Shown here piece after piece: positions 50,148 through 64,000 of a stretch of DNA of 64,000 nt. The notes below the pieces were generated by a model that saw only the letters and a list, made by a program, of their open reading frames with translations, did no database searches and was not told the DNA's origin. Made by a program: the position numbers and the translations under genes. Origin of the DNA: Oscheius sp. JU75 (lineage: Eukaryota > Nematoda > Chromadorea > Rhabditida > Rhabditidae); NCBI GenBank assembly GCA_037178855.1, contig JASJZC010000004.1:4216001-4280000 (forward strand), written 5' to 3'. The first letter of the stretch is position 1; each line of letters opens with the position of its first letter.

Positions 50148-50934
50148 ATGCGGGTCTCTCTTTTCCTTCTTTTAATGGTTGCTCTGGTTGAAAATAAACG
50201 GGCTGGCGGAGGCAGAGGACGAGGAACGGGCAGAAGCAGACTTGGAGGAGGCACCAAAGGATTCAGGGCAGTCAAAAAGTATGTTACTCACTTTTCCGGG
50301 TCATTCTATAAAAATGTCCTTCACACAACATTTATGGACCGATTCGATCACAAAATACCATTGATTTCCACCGCTTGAGTATAATTTAACACAGCAAATA
50401 TTTCAGAATAGCTACCGTTGGAGCAGTGGAGAGAACAGCCCTCTTCCGATCGACGATTCTTGGCGCAGCGGCTGGTTATATTACATTCCGGGCAGGAAAA
50501 AACATCATAAACGATGCCTCGGCCCCGATGTCCTGGTCGGACAGAGAATACTACTGGGACAGTCGATTTATGCCAGCTGAGGAAGATTCTCCGACCCAAT
50601 GTATCAACCAGATCGATCCGGGGGATCCTCAGCTAGGAAAAGTATTCTTTGATGATGAGTATTCTCGACCAACAGAGATCGTGTATGGCTGCGGAGAGGG
50701 AGAAATATGCTGTGGTTTCGAATGTTGCCCCGACACATCCTTCTTCAAGTCTCTTTTGTAAGTTATTCCGAATATCAGCCAAAGAAAAAAGACATTTTCA
50801 GTAGTCTGCTGGTTCTAATTCTGGTCTTGTCTGTCCTTGGCGTTTTCTTCATCGAGGCCTTCCGGTGGGCGGTCAACTGTTTCTATAACTGTCGTCACAA
50901 ACGAAGTCGCGAATTTCAAGTCCTAAGTATCTGA
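50148..50934 (+). CDS. single-pass CX-module membrane protein
   Basis: The exons are 50148-50278, 50407-50757 and 50802-50934. The ATG is 2 nt after CTCTTTCAG. A signal peptide (MRVSLFLLLMVALVENKRAG) is followed by a Gly/Arg-rich stretch, the hydrophobic segment ILGAAAGYITFRAGKNII, and the CX module (DREYYWDSRFM...QCINQI...VYGCGEGEICCGFECC). Then come a TM helix (LLVLILVLSVLGVFFIEAF) and a short basic cytosolic tail ending FQVLSI. It is a tandem paralogue of the gene at 47443 with the same exon logic. It lacks the HNTGW repeats but keeps the usual C-terminal anchor of CX-module proteins. Function unknown. Confidence 0.88.
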
Positions 50935-51403
50935 TCCAAGTGTCATTCTGTGATATGATATACCGGGTATCTACGAATCAAAGAGCTATCTTTTTATGTT
51001 TATTCTTGATCCAAAATTGGAGAAAAGACTGAAATCATTCGTGTCAACGGCTTAGTAAAAAAAAAGTGGCTAAAACGAACGACATTCAGCGGTAGAAATG
51101 AGCTATTTTGATTGTGACGAATGTCATCATATTTTTGGATGTGGGCAACATGAATTTGAGGAAAAATGTAGAATCTGTAACGGGCATATCTGCAAACAAA
51201 ACTGAGCTAACAATTATAGGATATTACCCAGAGATGAGACACTATTAAGGAAGTTTAAGCCGTACACGGGGACTGAAAGGCACTGTGAATGAACTAAACA
51301 ATAAGAAAGTCTGTGTATAAGAGCAACAAGGATCTTGAGAGAGCGGATTGTAGGCACATAGGAGAGCAAGCAAAATTGGATACGACTAGTCGGGGTGAGA
51401 AGA
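50935..51403. other. intergenic region, convergent CX-module and S6K genes
   Basis: No gene supported in 469 bp. Confidence 0.4.
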
Positions 51404-53137
<1,734 letters not shown>

Positions 53138-54329
53138 TATTTACGAAAAAATTGTGAAAGAGTTAACCCATACAACGATACAAAGGTTCAATGACCTGAA
53201 ATGCATGAATTACTGAGGAAGAAAGAAGAAGAATGGCTGAAAAGACGATCTGTCACGAAAAGATGACGAAAATCAAGGGCTATGCTTAGCAAACAGGTGA
53301 TGAAAAACACGTCATCAGTGCAATGAGGTTGGACAAAAACTGTAAAATCACATGTGAGAACGCGACTTTCACAACAAAACGACTGACACGTGATAATCAA
53401 GAGATTAGAAAGCTCGCGATAGGGATAAGCCGGGGTGAATTCGTAGAATCCAGCAGCAGAAACGTTACTCCCAATTGTATTTTGCAAATCCTTGGGGAAA
53501 TAAACAGATGAAAGGGAAAAGTTGAAAAGTCCAGCTGAATAAAGCCGACCGCTAAGCTCCGCCTCCGTCTAAAACTCCCGGAGAACCGCGTTGTCTCGCC
53601 CAGAACTGGATACGGTACATGAGAAGTTTTCAATCACACGGTGTTGTTCCAAATCCATGTGAAGCCAGCTGATTTCTATGTTTGAACAAGGTTTTCAAAC
53701 AGACTCATGTCTGTCTTCTCCGACTACTTTTGTTGTTTCGATAGTTTTGCAGCGAAAAGTGTTCGCAAAAAGTTGCAGTGTTTTTTTGGGAATAGGGAAA
53801 GGTAGCTAGAGACGGAGAATTGAAAATAAATGGGACAATCGACCGGGCAAAAGCGTATGGTATATCGATTTCTTTAAAACCGTGTTGATTTTATCTTCAA
53901 ATGTTCGCAGTCAAGGAATGGCTCGATACATTTTAAATTTAGTCCTATTTCTAACAACTCATGCTTCTCACTGGGGTTTAGACAGAAGCTATCTTGCTCT
54001 TGCCTAGCAAGTTGTTTTCTTTTAATCTTTTGTAAGGCTCCCTTGCCAGATTTCTGTATCGCTAACTATGCGTCTCCCTATCACATAAAGAAGACACATT
54101 CCAGGCTCCTTTGCTATCAGTTAGGGGGTCTGTTGCCCTTAGCTTCGAGCCACCATCTCCACTCAAATCAATTCCTACGCCACATTTCACGACACGTTTG
54201 TTTTTCCTTCACTTTGAGAATAATAAATCTGTTTTCAGCAACTCGTCTGGTGTCTGTAATGCACTGGCTAGACAGTACCGCCTGCTCAGACTCCGAATAA
54301 GTGGTCGAGACTCTCTTCTTACTGATCAA
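53138..54329. other. divergent region between S6K and STARD3-like genes
   Basis: About 1.1 kb. The right part, from a TTTTCAG acceptor at about 54233-54239, stays open in the STARD3 frame and may be additional N-terminal coding or 5' UTR. The rest shows no gene. Confidence 0.4.
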
Positions 54330-56141
54330 ATGGCTATTGGCAAGGATCGTCGTCGATTTATCGTCATTTCTATTTTCGACTTCTCCCTGGCAACACTGTT
54401 ATGGCTCATCTACACAGTGACCAAAGGAGACGATTGGCTGAAGATCGTCAAAGCCGAGGTCAACATCTTCTCTCCCGATTTCATCCATCTGTCACTCTTC
54501 GATGTTGTTCTTTGTGCCTTCTTCCGAATGGTAAGAGTATACAGTACAATACCCGCAAGACCATTTCAGCTAGTCCTCATACTCTTCTATGCCATTCTAG
54601 TAGTCAAACTATGGTCTCCCGTCGCCATAACTACCACGATCTCTTCTCTCTTTCTCATTGCCAAAGTCCTAATGTATTTCAATCACGAGCGAAACGGGCT
54701 GATACAGTATCTCCTGATTCTGACCTCGTTCTCCGTCGCCTGGTTCGAGCTGTGGCTCATGCCTTTCAAGGTCTTGAGGAGGGAAAGAGGACGATGTGAG
54801 TCGAGACAGTATCCCCTTATTTTTTTTTCTCGTTCAGACTCCCGTCATCTTGACTCGGAGTACGACGACGATGACTACGAACAGCCAGTTCAGTCGACCA
54901 GACCAAGACCAGTCAATCGGTCTGTGAATAGACTTCAGGGACGGGTACAGTTCATGTCCACGGATGATGAACACAACGACTTCCGGTCGGCCCTAGAGTT
55001 TTCTTCAGGTAGGACAGATGCACTCGATTGACAGGGCTGTCTTTAGACGAGGAAAGCAGACGGTCTCAAGACAATCAGATCCCTGCAATGATGAAGGAGA
55101 TCTATGAGAAGGCCATTCACGATGCAGAGAACAGAGTCAATGTACTCTTACTCGAAGCCAAGCGAGGAAACTGGAAGGTTCTACGATCGGAAAATCCTAT
55201 TGTGAGTTCAATAGCAAAACGTGCTCATCCAAAATCAGGTGCTCCAAGGTCCGGACCAGTCTTTCTTCATATCAGCCGACTTCAAGTGTCTACCACAGAC
55301 ACTCTTTGAGGCCATTTGGAAAGATTCGCTCAAATGGAATCCACAGATTTTGCAGGCAAAGGTAACAATTTAGTGAATGCTATACTCATTACCTCCCAGT
55401 CTCTACTACCCATCGATACACGAACTGAACTCTTCTATTCTGTCAGCGCTCCAGCCATGAAGGGCTACATCTCTTCGAGAGACTTCCTTGACGTCCGTCG
55501 GATCTGTTCTGATCCAGAAAGTGGTTTATACACGGGTCTGTTTGTATCGGTCGAGTCTCCTCTGGTCCCACCCAATCAGAACAAAAAGATTGTTAGGTAA
55601 GTATTGTCTCTGTCAGTTTAAAAATAATAGAATTCCAGAGGAATCAATGGCCCCTCAGTCTTCCGAGTAATCGGTTCGGATACGGACTGTAGTTTGGAGT
55701 GGATAATGAAGACCGATCTCAAAGGGGGTCTACCCAAAAGACTCGTCCAATCTTCGATGGTTTCCTAGTGAGTTAATTTAGTTGTATTTCTTGGGACTAG
55801 TGGCCAAAACTCACTGCTTGGAAGTGAAAAGTGGTAGTGTTAGGGCGGGTGACACTGGTCGCAACGCTTCAACTTCCTGTGAATGTGAAATAGTTCTTGC
55901 ACATTTGATCTGTTTTCAAGATCTAGGACTGAAAAGGGAAATAAAGCAGCATTATAGGGCTGAGCGCCTCTTCGGAAAGACTTAGACTTAGAGAATATTA
56001 GCGGCGCGAAAACTTTCTGTAACACGCCCGAGTTTATTGCCGAATCGCACCCTTGCCCGATTCAATAAACCATTTCGTTTCAGCTTCTGCGAACATATCG
56101 ATCGACTACACAAACATATGGAAACTCTTTCGAATACCTAG
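54330..56141 (+). CDS. STARD3-like MENTAL-START sterol transfer protein
   Basis: The start is taken at 54330 (MAIGKDRRRFIVISIFD). The MENTAL domain has four TM helices (IVISIFDFSLATLLWLIY, LSLFDVVLCAFFRM, LVLILFYAILVVKLW, YLLILTSFSVAWFELWL). An acidic linker (YDDDDYEQ) is followed by a START domain (YEKAIHDAENRVNVLL, WKVLRSENPIV, LFEAIWKDSLKWNPQI, LDVRRICSD, GLFVSVESPLVPP), closed by the terminal helix EHIDRLHKHM and TAG at 56139-56141. MENTAL proteins anchor in late endosomes; STARD3 moves cholesterol between ER and endosome through contact with VAP. The last exon is reached over an intron of about 310 nt (55773-56082). Upstream sequence from 54240 is open in frame without an earlier ATG, so the N-terminus is uncertain. 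Confidence 0.85.
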
Positions 56142-56250
56142 AAATCTCTACTTATTCTCATTTCACTTATACCCTTCTGCCCCGAGTAGATCCATAAATC
56201 TGTGCCGGTTCTCTTTCCCTGTATATAAAGCGATGCTGTCTGTATAGAAT

Positions 56251-56264
56251 GATAAATATTTATT
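56251..56264. terminator. palindromic poly(A) block between STARD3-like and DEX-1-like genes
   Basis: It contains the perfect palindrome ATAAATATTTAT (56252-56263). The minus strand reads AATAAA (56259-56264), 71 nt after the DEX-1-like stop. The plus strand reads GATAAA (56251-56256), about 110 nt after the STARD3 stop. Confidence 0.5.
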
Positions 56265-56334
56265 ACGTTGAGCAGCCTTGCACACTCTACCCATAGTTTT
56301 ATCCCTGAAGAAGCTCCAACTTTTCTTTTCTCGA

Positions 56335-59300
56335 TCAGTATCGCCATTGGAACGAAGCTGGACCGTTGGTGATCGGAATTCTGGTCGTTCCTTGCGCACT
56401 TCTCGTCGTCAGAGCAGTCGAGCGAGTCGCCTGTCCCCAGACTTTGTCGTAATCATCGACTCTGTTGTTTCTTCGTTTCTTCCACATTGCCAGAATGACT
56501 ACAACGAGCACGATCCAGATGATGCAGAGAGATCCTGGAAGGCCGAACCACAGATCTGAAAGTATCATGTTTTGTGATTGCTGGGTTACAAATCGTAATG
56601 GCCTTATTTTGTTAGGTTTCGTGTCCTCGATACTCAGTCAAACTTACAAAGGTTCGAGACATTCTCCTGTGCCTCTTTGACGACCGTCACGTTCCTTGGG
56701 GTCGCAACAACTGGAGGAGCAGTAACAATGAGAGGTCGCTTGCTGGGAGGAGTAGTTTGAGTAGGAAGCCATGTCTGCATGACGAAAGGAGTCTCTCCAA
56801 TCTCTTTGGCCTCTTCCGGATCCACAGGAGGCAGTCCTTCCAGTGACGGAAGAAGAATCTCTCTGGTCAGATCGATGACTGGAAGTGAAGCGCGTGCTTC
56901 ACAATGAAATCCATCTCCGATGAGACCATCTTTACAGACACAACTAGGGCGAGATGCCTTGATTTGACAGCTGGCATCTGGAGAACAAGGGCGTTCGAAA
57001 TGTTGCTGACATTGATCGAACAGTTGGCACTGGGATCCGTTCTTGGAGTAGCCGGGTACACAGCGACACTCGTATCCTCCGTCCTGGTTGATACATTCGG
57101 AATGTTCGCCGCAAATGACAATCTCCGAGGAACATTCGTCGATATCTAATTGTTCGTTCAGAACTGTTAAGAAGGGCAAACCTTCTTTACAGAGGTCTCC
57201 TTCCCATCCAGCATCGCACTTTCCATTCGAACAGATGCCAGTGACAGGGTCACATGGGAGGTTTCCAGCACAGTGACAGCTTCCCTGACAAGCAAAACCC
57301 CATCTTCCACTTGGACATTCTAAACCTTCAATTAGACTCTTGTCCTCCAGGAAGTTACCTTGATCACAGAGAGGAGATCGAGTTCTTCCAGGGGGACATG
57401 GAACTAGCTGAGAATCAACCTTCATCATCCATCTACCTGGTCGACCGACGTTTGACTGGGTTGTGAGAGAGTCAGAAGGTAGCTCGACAGACTCAGTTGA
57501 GGAATAGACTCCTTGAATGGTTTTTTTTAATCAAGATAGAGATCAAGAGTCTCACCAGCCAAGGCTCCCCTAGCCTCAACCTTGTCGTAGATAAGAGTCA
57601 GTAGCGTTGTATTGTCGTCAGTTGCAAAGACTGCTTGGAACGAGTTTACCTAAAATGTCGTAGTACTCTTTAATAATTCTTACATTTGCACTGCCAGCCT
57701 GTCTGATCCTGTCAAAAGTGAATACGTGAAGATATTTCGGTCTGAATCCTTCCAGTCCAAACTGTGTGGAAGCCGTGACAGCTGCTCGTGACAGAACAGA
57801 GGACCCGACCTCGTCAGAATCTATAATTTTGGTTTTTTCAAAAGAGTTTAGAACATACCGTTCACTAAAGTGTAAGCGACTAGTCCTTCCCTCGCATAAT
57901 CCATCTGGGAGTGTAGGGCAAGAATAAGAGGTCGCGAAGCTCGATCCGGGTTTTCGACCAGTCCATGGCTCATTGAATCGAAAGAGATGACGCCGTTCGA
58001 AGAGATGAACACGGTTCTGTAGGTTTGTCCAAAGTATTTGATCGGGTGAGCCAAGGCGACGGCTGTGGAGGATTCAGCTGCCCGTGTGATCACGATAGAA
58101 TCATTCGCGATCGGATACATTGTAGTCTCTGTGACAAGTTTGTTTGGCTTCGGTTCACGCTTACCATGACACTCGAGACCATCTCCTACAAACCCGTCGA
58201 TGCACTTGCAGTCGAAAGATCCTGGCTCGTTTGTGCACTTGGCAGCCGGATGACAGGGTTCGATCATGCACTCGTTGATATCTGTGCAGTTGGCTCCTTC
58301 GGACAATCGCTCGTAGCCAGAAAGACATTCACACTCGAAGCCGCCATTCTAATCCATTGATTGTCATTAGGCAGAAGAAGTACTTACAGTATTACTGCAC
58401 TTGGCATTTCGTCCACAAGCATCGGGATCTCTGCACTCGTCGATATCTGCAAAGACTTGTTTCAGTGGAGAACTCCTACCTTTGCAATTGTTTCGAGAGT
58501 CGAAGCCTTCCTTGCACTCGCAGCGATAGGTTCCCGGCTCATTGATGCATTGCACTCCCTCGTTGTGACCACACGGAGAGTTGGCACACTCGTCAATGTC
58601 GAAAGAATTGATTGAATGGTAATAAAATGACCTACCTTGACAAATGTTTTGGACGAAACTGAATCCTTGTTGACATTCACAGTCGTAAGTACCATGAGTA
58701 TTTCGACAGATTGCATTCTCACCGCAGACAGAAGGATTTTGACATTCGTCCACGTCAACGCAACTGAAAAGAAAGTCACTAGAATAATGTGTACTTTCAC
58801 CTCAATCCATCTCCTTCAAATCCAGATTTGCATTGGCATTGTCCATCGACACATTCACTATTTTTATGACAAAAGTCACATGCGGAAGCTGGTAATAGGA
58901 CAGGCTTGATCTCCTCTTGAAGTGCAGCAGCTGCTCTGGGGGATGAAATCGTAGTAGGTCTCGCAGTTGTGGTGGTTCTTCTTGAGACGGGGGCTCGTCT
59001 CGTGGTCGTCGTTGTCTGTCTACCAATTGAGGGTCGAACTGGAACACTGGGAACTTCGAAGATCTCCTTGGGTGCTGGAGCTCCTTTGCATGCCTTTCTC
59101 TCCTCGTCGTACTCGAAGCAAAGACAGAGGAAAGCTCCGGCAGTGTTCACACAATCCGGTTGCTCAGCTGGACAAGCTCCTTCTGACTGGCATTCGTCCA
59201 GGTCGTCCTCACATGCCGGACCAGTCCAGCCAGGTGAACAGGTTCCAGAAGGACATCTTCCAGTCTCTTGGTCACATGGATCTCCTCCGTCACAATGACA

Positions 59301-61591
59301 GCTTCTGTGGCAGTCATTGGACCAGTGGGCTGTCGTACAACTCTCCACACATTCCAGACCACGGTAGCCGGCTCCGCAGAGGAAGATCTGGAGAATTCTT
59401 TGTTTTCAATCCAACCTCAGAACAGCTTGCTAGTGGTGCTACAAGAGTCGAACGGATGGAAGAGAAGACAAGACACAAGCATCAAATTTTTTCAATGACT
59501 CGAATTTGGAAACTGACTTGCCATCTGATCACCTGGCAAGTCAAATTGATCCGGACAGCTTCGCAAACTGTCTACCATAGACAGCTCAGAGAGACCTACC
59601 TGCTGGTCGTTGACTTGAAAGAGCCATTCTCCTGGAATTCCGATGTCACTTCGTTCTCCGATCAAGAACGCTTCTGGTGTACCGGCATCAGGCAGAGTGT
59701 AGGAGTAGTTTCTTCCGGCAAATCCAGCCTAGGTTCTTATTCTTTCCATTACTTTCAAACTAACAAAAGCCAAGACTCCCGGTGTCAGTCTGCTGTAAAC
59801 GAAATGAGCGAATGTTTGAGAATCTCCGATGATCAGAGCCATTTGGAACAGAGATTTTGGGTTCTAAAAACTGAAACTTTGTGCCTGTTTCCCTTGGAAC
59901 TTGCCTCCATCTCCCAGGTGACAATCAGAACGCTTCGAACTCTGAACCTGGCACCGTATCTGTACTGGATGTTGACTTCATTGTGAGCCAGATTGACTAT
60001 ATCCACGTCTGAAACTTGTCTCAAATTCTGTCAAGCCGTGACTGACCGTCAGTCTCTCTGTACATGACTTTGGCGGCTTTGTTGGCTGACCAGAAGACGG
60101 CAACAGTGGGATCAGCAGCGGGTAGTCGTGGCGCCGAGGGGATTCCGTCTCGGAAGGCCAGACTTCCATCCCGTCGGATCTGGAAAAGGGTGCTCTATTT
60201 GTTTTCCTCTGCGGCATGCTTTTGGTACATCCGTCTGTTGACATGGGTCGAAGCATTAGGTAAGAAGCGTACCGGGGCTGTAAGTCAATTAGGTGATAAA
60301 GTGGCCGACTTCTTTCGAAAACAAGCCGAGGTTATGACATGGGCTTGCCTCCCCCAAAAGACGGAGATTTCGCTTATGAGAGTGAGATGATTGCGGATAA
60401 TTTAGGGCCGTCGAGACATATCATTTCACATAACCGGATCTCGATCTCTCGGACGAAAGGAATCTGCCGACCACCTGGTGCTAACTGATTTACAATCACA
60501 CTCTCCTCTTATTTTAGTCTAGCCGTAAAGAATGCGCGACTTCTTATCAAAACGGTGTCTCCGGGACAAAAAGTGGGAGATTGAGCGCGGAGAAAGTGGG
60601 AGAATAACTGACAAAAAGCGAGAGTAAAGTGAATCGGGTCCGAATTGGGTTTATGCTAATGGGGAGCGATACCTGGGCTGACCCAATGTGACAGCTTGTA
60701 ATTGGAGAAGAGGTTTATTCAGGTCTATTTCCTTTGACCGAAAGTAGGGATGTTTTAATTGGCAGTTGGGGGAATGGGCAACGATTTTTCCCATCAGCAG
60801 TTCCAAATGGATACGGCTAGATTATGAGTTAGTTTTCGGATCCTGAAAACAACTGTCTGAATTTGAGATCTTTGGGAAGTTGTATTCAGCACAAATCCTA
60901 CTTTTTCTCCAAAGAAACAACTTCACAGCCTGTTTTGACTTTGAAGTTTTGAGCATTAGTTTTCAGGGGACTGTTACGATGAATACAAAGAAGAGGATTC
61001 ATTTCTCCATATGATTCTCTGTAGATACACTGTATACACACGATAGCATTACAGTTCTCTGGTATGATTCGGAAACAAAACAATTGTGAGCCTTTCGCCT
61101 TCTATCGTGGTCATTATGACATGTTCTGGAAGACAAATGAAATCCGATTTCCTTTTGCCTAACAACACTATCCATTACATTTTCAGTTCTCGGAATGAAA
61201 TTTTCCGTTATTTCAAAATGCGTTTCATAACTAGCCAGTCCATCGGATATGGATCAATCTCAAAGGTGGTATTTGGAGACAAAAGAAACCAGTCGACGTC
61301 GCGTGAGGACACGCTCCGTCGGAGGTTCCGGACTGACCGTTAAAATAGAAAAAGACTCACATAGATTGTGTCGTATTGTTCTCCCAGAAAAGCAACCGGA
61401 TGTTCGAGAGCATAGGGCTCGCTGTCGCGTTGGACGAGTAAATCTCCTCGTTCAGTACCAAATGGATAGAGACGGGCAGAGAAAATGTAAGGGACAGAGG
61501 CGTTAAACTCTAGCTGACGTCGTAGACGACCAGATGGTAATGAGGCTTCGGATATTGAGAAGAGGAGAAAAAGCGCGACGACGAGATACAT
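56335..61591 (-). CDS. dex-1: DEX-1-like transmembrane protein with two NIDO domains and EGF repeats
   Basis: A signal peptide (MYLVVALFLLFSISEASL) starts at 61591. NIDO domain 1 follows (FSARLYPFGTERGDLLV, then across an intron of about 1.1 kb IRRDGSLAFRDG, VAVFWSANKAAKVMYRE). A laminin/EGF-like segment (CDGGDPCDQETGRC) and a Thr-rich linker (TTTTTRRAPVSRRTTTTARP) precede a run of calcium-binding EGF repeats (DVDECQNPSVCGENAIC, DIDECANSPCGHNEG, DIDECRDPDACGRNAKC, DINECMIEPCHPAAKC). NIDO domain 2 follows (IKYFGQTYRTVFISSNGVISF), then more EGFs (DIDECSSEIVICGEHSEC), a stalk, one TM helix (SLCIIWIVLVVVILAMW) and a cytosolic tail ending FQWRY. NIDO-EGF-NIDO-EGF-TM without YWTD propeller separates it from nidogen and fits DEX-1, an epithelial/glial matrix-linked protein that anchors sensory dendrites. 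Many introns are about 35-45 nt. Confidence 0.85.
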
Positions 61592-64000
61592 CGTCCCGTC
61601 GAGCGGGAGAAAAGACAATCGACCCCGCCCACCATCGCCTCGGGCTGTAATCAGCCTGATTCGCGCGGACAACTAGCCGAAACACAATGGGATCCATGCA
61701 AATCAACTCCCGTGTTAGCACTTCGTTCTTGGGCACTTGACCGGAACAAAATGGTTGTAAGGGGAGCTTGTGTGCTGGTGAATTGAGTTTTGCTCGTAGT
61801 CTTTCGCGCAACTTTTTTTTCAGTGTTCCTTGGGGAATGTACTGAAGGCGTCTGCTGAGGGATGGTACAAGCAAAGGGAAAATACAGTAGCCATGCCCAT
61901 AATAGAAAATTCTTACCGGTAAGAAAGAGCCCTTACGCCCTGCCAGTAAATAGATCCCATTTTACCTCACAACGGCCAATTACTCCCATCTTATTCAGAA
62001 GTACCCAGCTTTGACCGTCTGCTAGTTGAACCCATGGTGAATGAAGAGTGCTCACCGGTTTAGAAGCGTCACTTCTCCAACATTCCTCTATTAACAAGAG
62101 GCCGACAAGAATAGTCTGAAAAAAGTTTCAAAACCATTTCCGGAACACATTACTACCCTCTCTTATGAAATGTTTGCTTACGTGTTGCGAGAAAGAATGA
62201 GCGACCAAGAGACATGCAAATATGGTGTTCAGTTCTGTCACAACCCATATCTATTAGTCTACCCCGTTTTTTTTCATAGAGAGGTTCTCGCCATAACATA
62301 AATCCGTCAGTTCCGGAGAATACGTGCCTTATCAGTGACGCAAGGAGTCGTGGTGACAGACGGCCACTCACAGAAGAGGCCAATAGCCTCTTCGCGCAGC
62401 CTCTCTCTTGTACTCTGTCGACCTCCTTTCCCCGGACCACACATGGTCATTCTACTGACTCATTTGTTTGCCTTGACTCACTTGTCTATTGCAACATTTT
62501 AACGGCAAGGTTTGTCATTCTGGTAAATACGGTACTCTCACCACCGTCTCTTTTTCGGAGAGCGAGAGCAGCTTCCAAAACTTCATGAGTCTTGGTGCTT
62601 TTCTCTGTCAATCTAACTTATTGTGGGCCGATCTCTGTAGAGATGATCTACCTTTAGCTTTCTCCCTCTTCAAAAAAGGGAAACCCAGACTGACCCAACT
62701 CAGTACCACACAATGCTCTTGGGACAATTCATCAGACGAGAAATGTCTGCCAGCTAACTTTAGAGAACTGTACCTTCAGAACGATCAAAACTGCCATCCT
62801 ACACAATAGACAAAACGGAGTCTATCTACACTTTTCTATGAACGTATTGGAAAGGTTATACAAAGAGCTGTTGAAATCGCGTATTTTGTTTTTGACCTCT
62901 GCAGCTCGAAAAGTGCCTAAACCCTTCCTGGTTTTGCAGGTCAATCCAAACCGCAAACAGACGTCTCCTTCTTTCCTCCATTAGGGTGGTCAATGTTCTT
63001 TGCGGAAGCGCCGATCATACCTCTCACTCTTTGTCCCGTTTGATTTGCATATATCGTAGAGAACGGGTCGTCTGCGAAATAGCCGCTGCTGATAAACGAT
63101 GTGCGAAGCGCATTCCAAAACAGAATCCTCGAAAAAGAATACTGATCCCTGGCTGCAATCTCTGTCCCAAATGAAATTGGCAGCTGGATATTCCCCGGGG
63201 CGTCGCTTGAATTCATTTGTCCTCCAGACTCGCAACTCTCTCCAGACATTTTCTTGTCTTTTTAGCAACACAAATCGACAAATCTCGATACATTGTGGGC
63301 CGATATCATCTAGTTATTCCAGCTAATCTGAAACTACAATCGGCCGCCAAACCCCGACGCGCGACTCAGCCCAGTAAATTCATTTCGACTCTCGTCTCCA
63401 TTCCATTCCATATTTTTTACTGAAAGTGAAAGAAAATTATACAAGGCTAGAACTCAAGGAATCGGCTCTGGAAACCCGTGTTCTCCTCCCCTTAGATTTC
63501 ACTTTATTGTGGCAACAGTTCCCGATCTAAAGAGTCACGAAAGCCCATAAAACAGCGACGGAATACCCGTTAAGTGTGTTAAATTTTATGACAGGTTTGT
63601 GTTTTTGACCGCCAAGAGTCAACTACACACTTCTCCTTCAATAGCTACCGCGAAACAAAGTCTCTTTGTGCATGTCCTGATTCCGTCTGACAACCAGCAA
63701 TTTGCTCGTTGCGCTTGCATGACCCATACCATAAAAGAGTTGCGTACTCTGACTGTTGACTTATTCAAGAGACAGAAGATCGCCGCTCCCTCTCGGTTTT
63801 TGAGAGAGGAAGAGACGAGAGAGCAAGCCGACGGACAGGCGGCCAACTGACGCGGCTCTTAGCATTGATCCGCATAGATACCCCGTGGCCAATCAGTGAT
63901 ACCTGCGGCTTCTCTATTGTAACCCCGAAATCCACTCACGAGGCTATGTGGCTATTGTCACACTCTTTTACTTCCTCTCAATTTATAGTTTTCAAACTTT
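61592..64000. other. right-end region without a supported gene
   Basis: 2.4 kb upstream of the DEX-1-like gene. Open frames of 60-120 codons on both strands lack family motifs and acceptor-preceded starts. It may contain the DEX-1 promoter, and the far end may belong to a gene outside the window. Confidence 0.4.

Noticed and set aside
58967-59986. 339-codon plus-strand open frame
   Set aside because: It lies antisense to the EGF/NIDO exons of the DEX-1-like gene, and its codons mirror that coding sequence.
63599-63850. 83-codon plus-strand open frame near the right end
   Set aside because: No motif, no acceptor before the start, and an equally long frame on the other strand; no support for coding.

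Overview
The window is nuclear DNA of a nematode, most likely a chromadorean. The evidence is as follows. Genes are dense, and introns are mostly 36-48 nt and end in TTTCAG or TTTTAG. Many start codons sit 0-13 nt behind a splice-acceptor-like sequence, as expected for spliced-leader trans-splicing. The protein families are also nematode-typical: UBL-1 (a divergent ubiquitin fused to RPS27A), ZHP-type RING proteins, CX-module proteins and a DEX-1-like protein. I cannot name the genus.

Layout, left to right. (1) 56-634 (+): 3' part of a VWA-domain protein. (2) 731-11000, nearly all on the minus strand: a GMEB-type SAND-domain factor, a ZHP/RNF212 meiotic RING protein, an FBXO47/PROM-1-like protein, a retrotransposon remnant, an unrecognised helical protein, PDCD2 and two tandem VMA21 paralogues. 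(3) A second retrotransposon remnant at 11120-12340 (+). (4) 12731-16413 (-): RHEB, arfaptin and a CINP-like protein, possibly an operon. (5) 17679-25568 (+): SR-protein kinase SPK-1, calcineurin-B homologous protein (CHP/PBO-1) and a membrane-anchored carboxylesterase. (6) 25669-34974 (-): ATR kinase, head-to-head with (7) RECQ5 helicase (35066-38891, +), which carries ALG14 antisense inside one intron. (8) 39010-42764 (-): FTSJ3/SPB1 and UBL-1/RPS27A. (9) 43844-46808 (-): a full-length, apparently intact non-LTR retrotransposon with a perfect 12-bp target duplication. (10) 47443-50934 (+): two CX-module genes. (11) 51404-53137 (-): p70 S6 kinase. (12) 54330-56141 (+): STARD3-like MENTAL-START lipid transfer protein. 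(13) 56335-61591 (-): DEX-1-like NIDO/EGF membrane protein. (14) 61592-64000: no supported gene.

Some functional themes recur. Genome maintenance and meiosis are represented by ATR, RECQ5, a CINP-like protein (human CINP binds the ATR-ATRIP complex), ZHP and FBXO47. TOR signalling is represented by RHEB and S6K, the latter with a TOS motif. V-ATPase assembly is represented by two VMA21 copies, both ending in a KKXX ER-retrieval signal. Ribosome biogenesis is represented by FTSJ3, RPS27A and PDCD2.

The most unusual observations are these: a RHEB intron whose only frame-preserving acceptor reads GG instead of AG; a 2-nt gap between VMA21 and PDCD2; poly(A) signals on opposite strands packed into palindromic or near-palindromic blocks at three convergent gene ends; the ALG14-in-RECQ5 nesting; and a CX-module protein whose layout resembles PrP/Shadoo. 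I did not find a clearly novel multi-gene system. Exon boundaries were read by eye and are approximate where stated.
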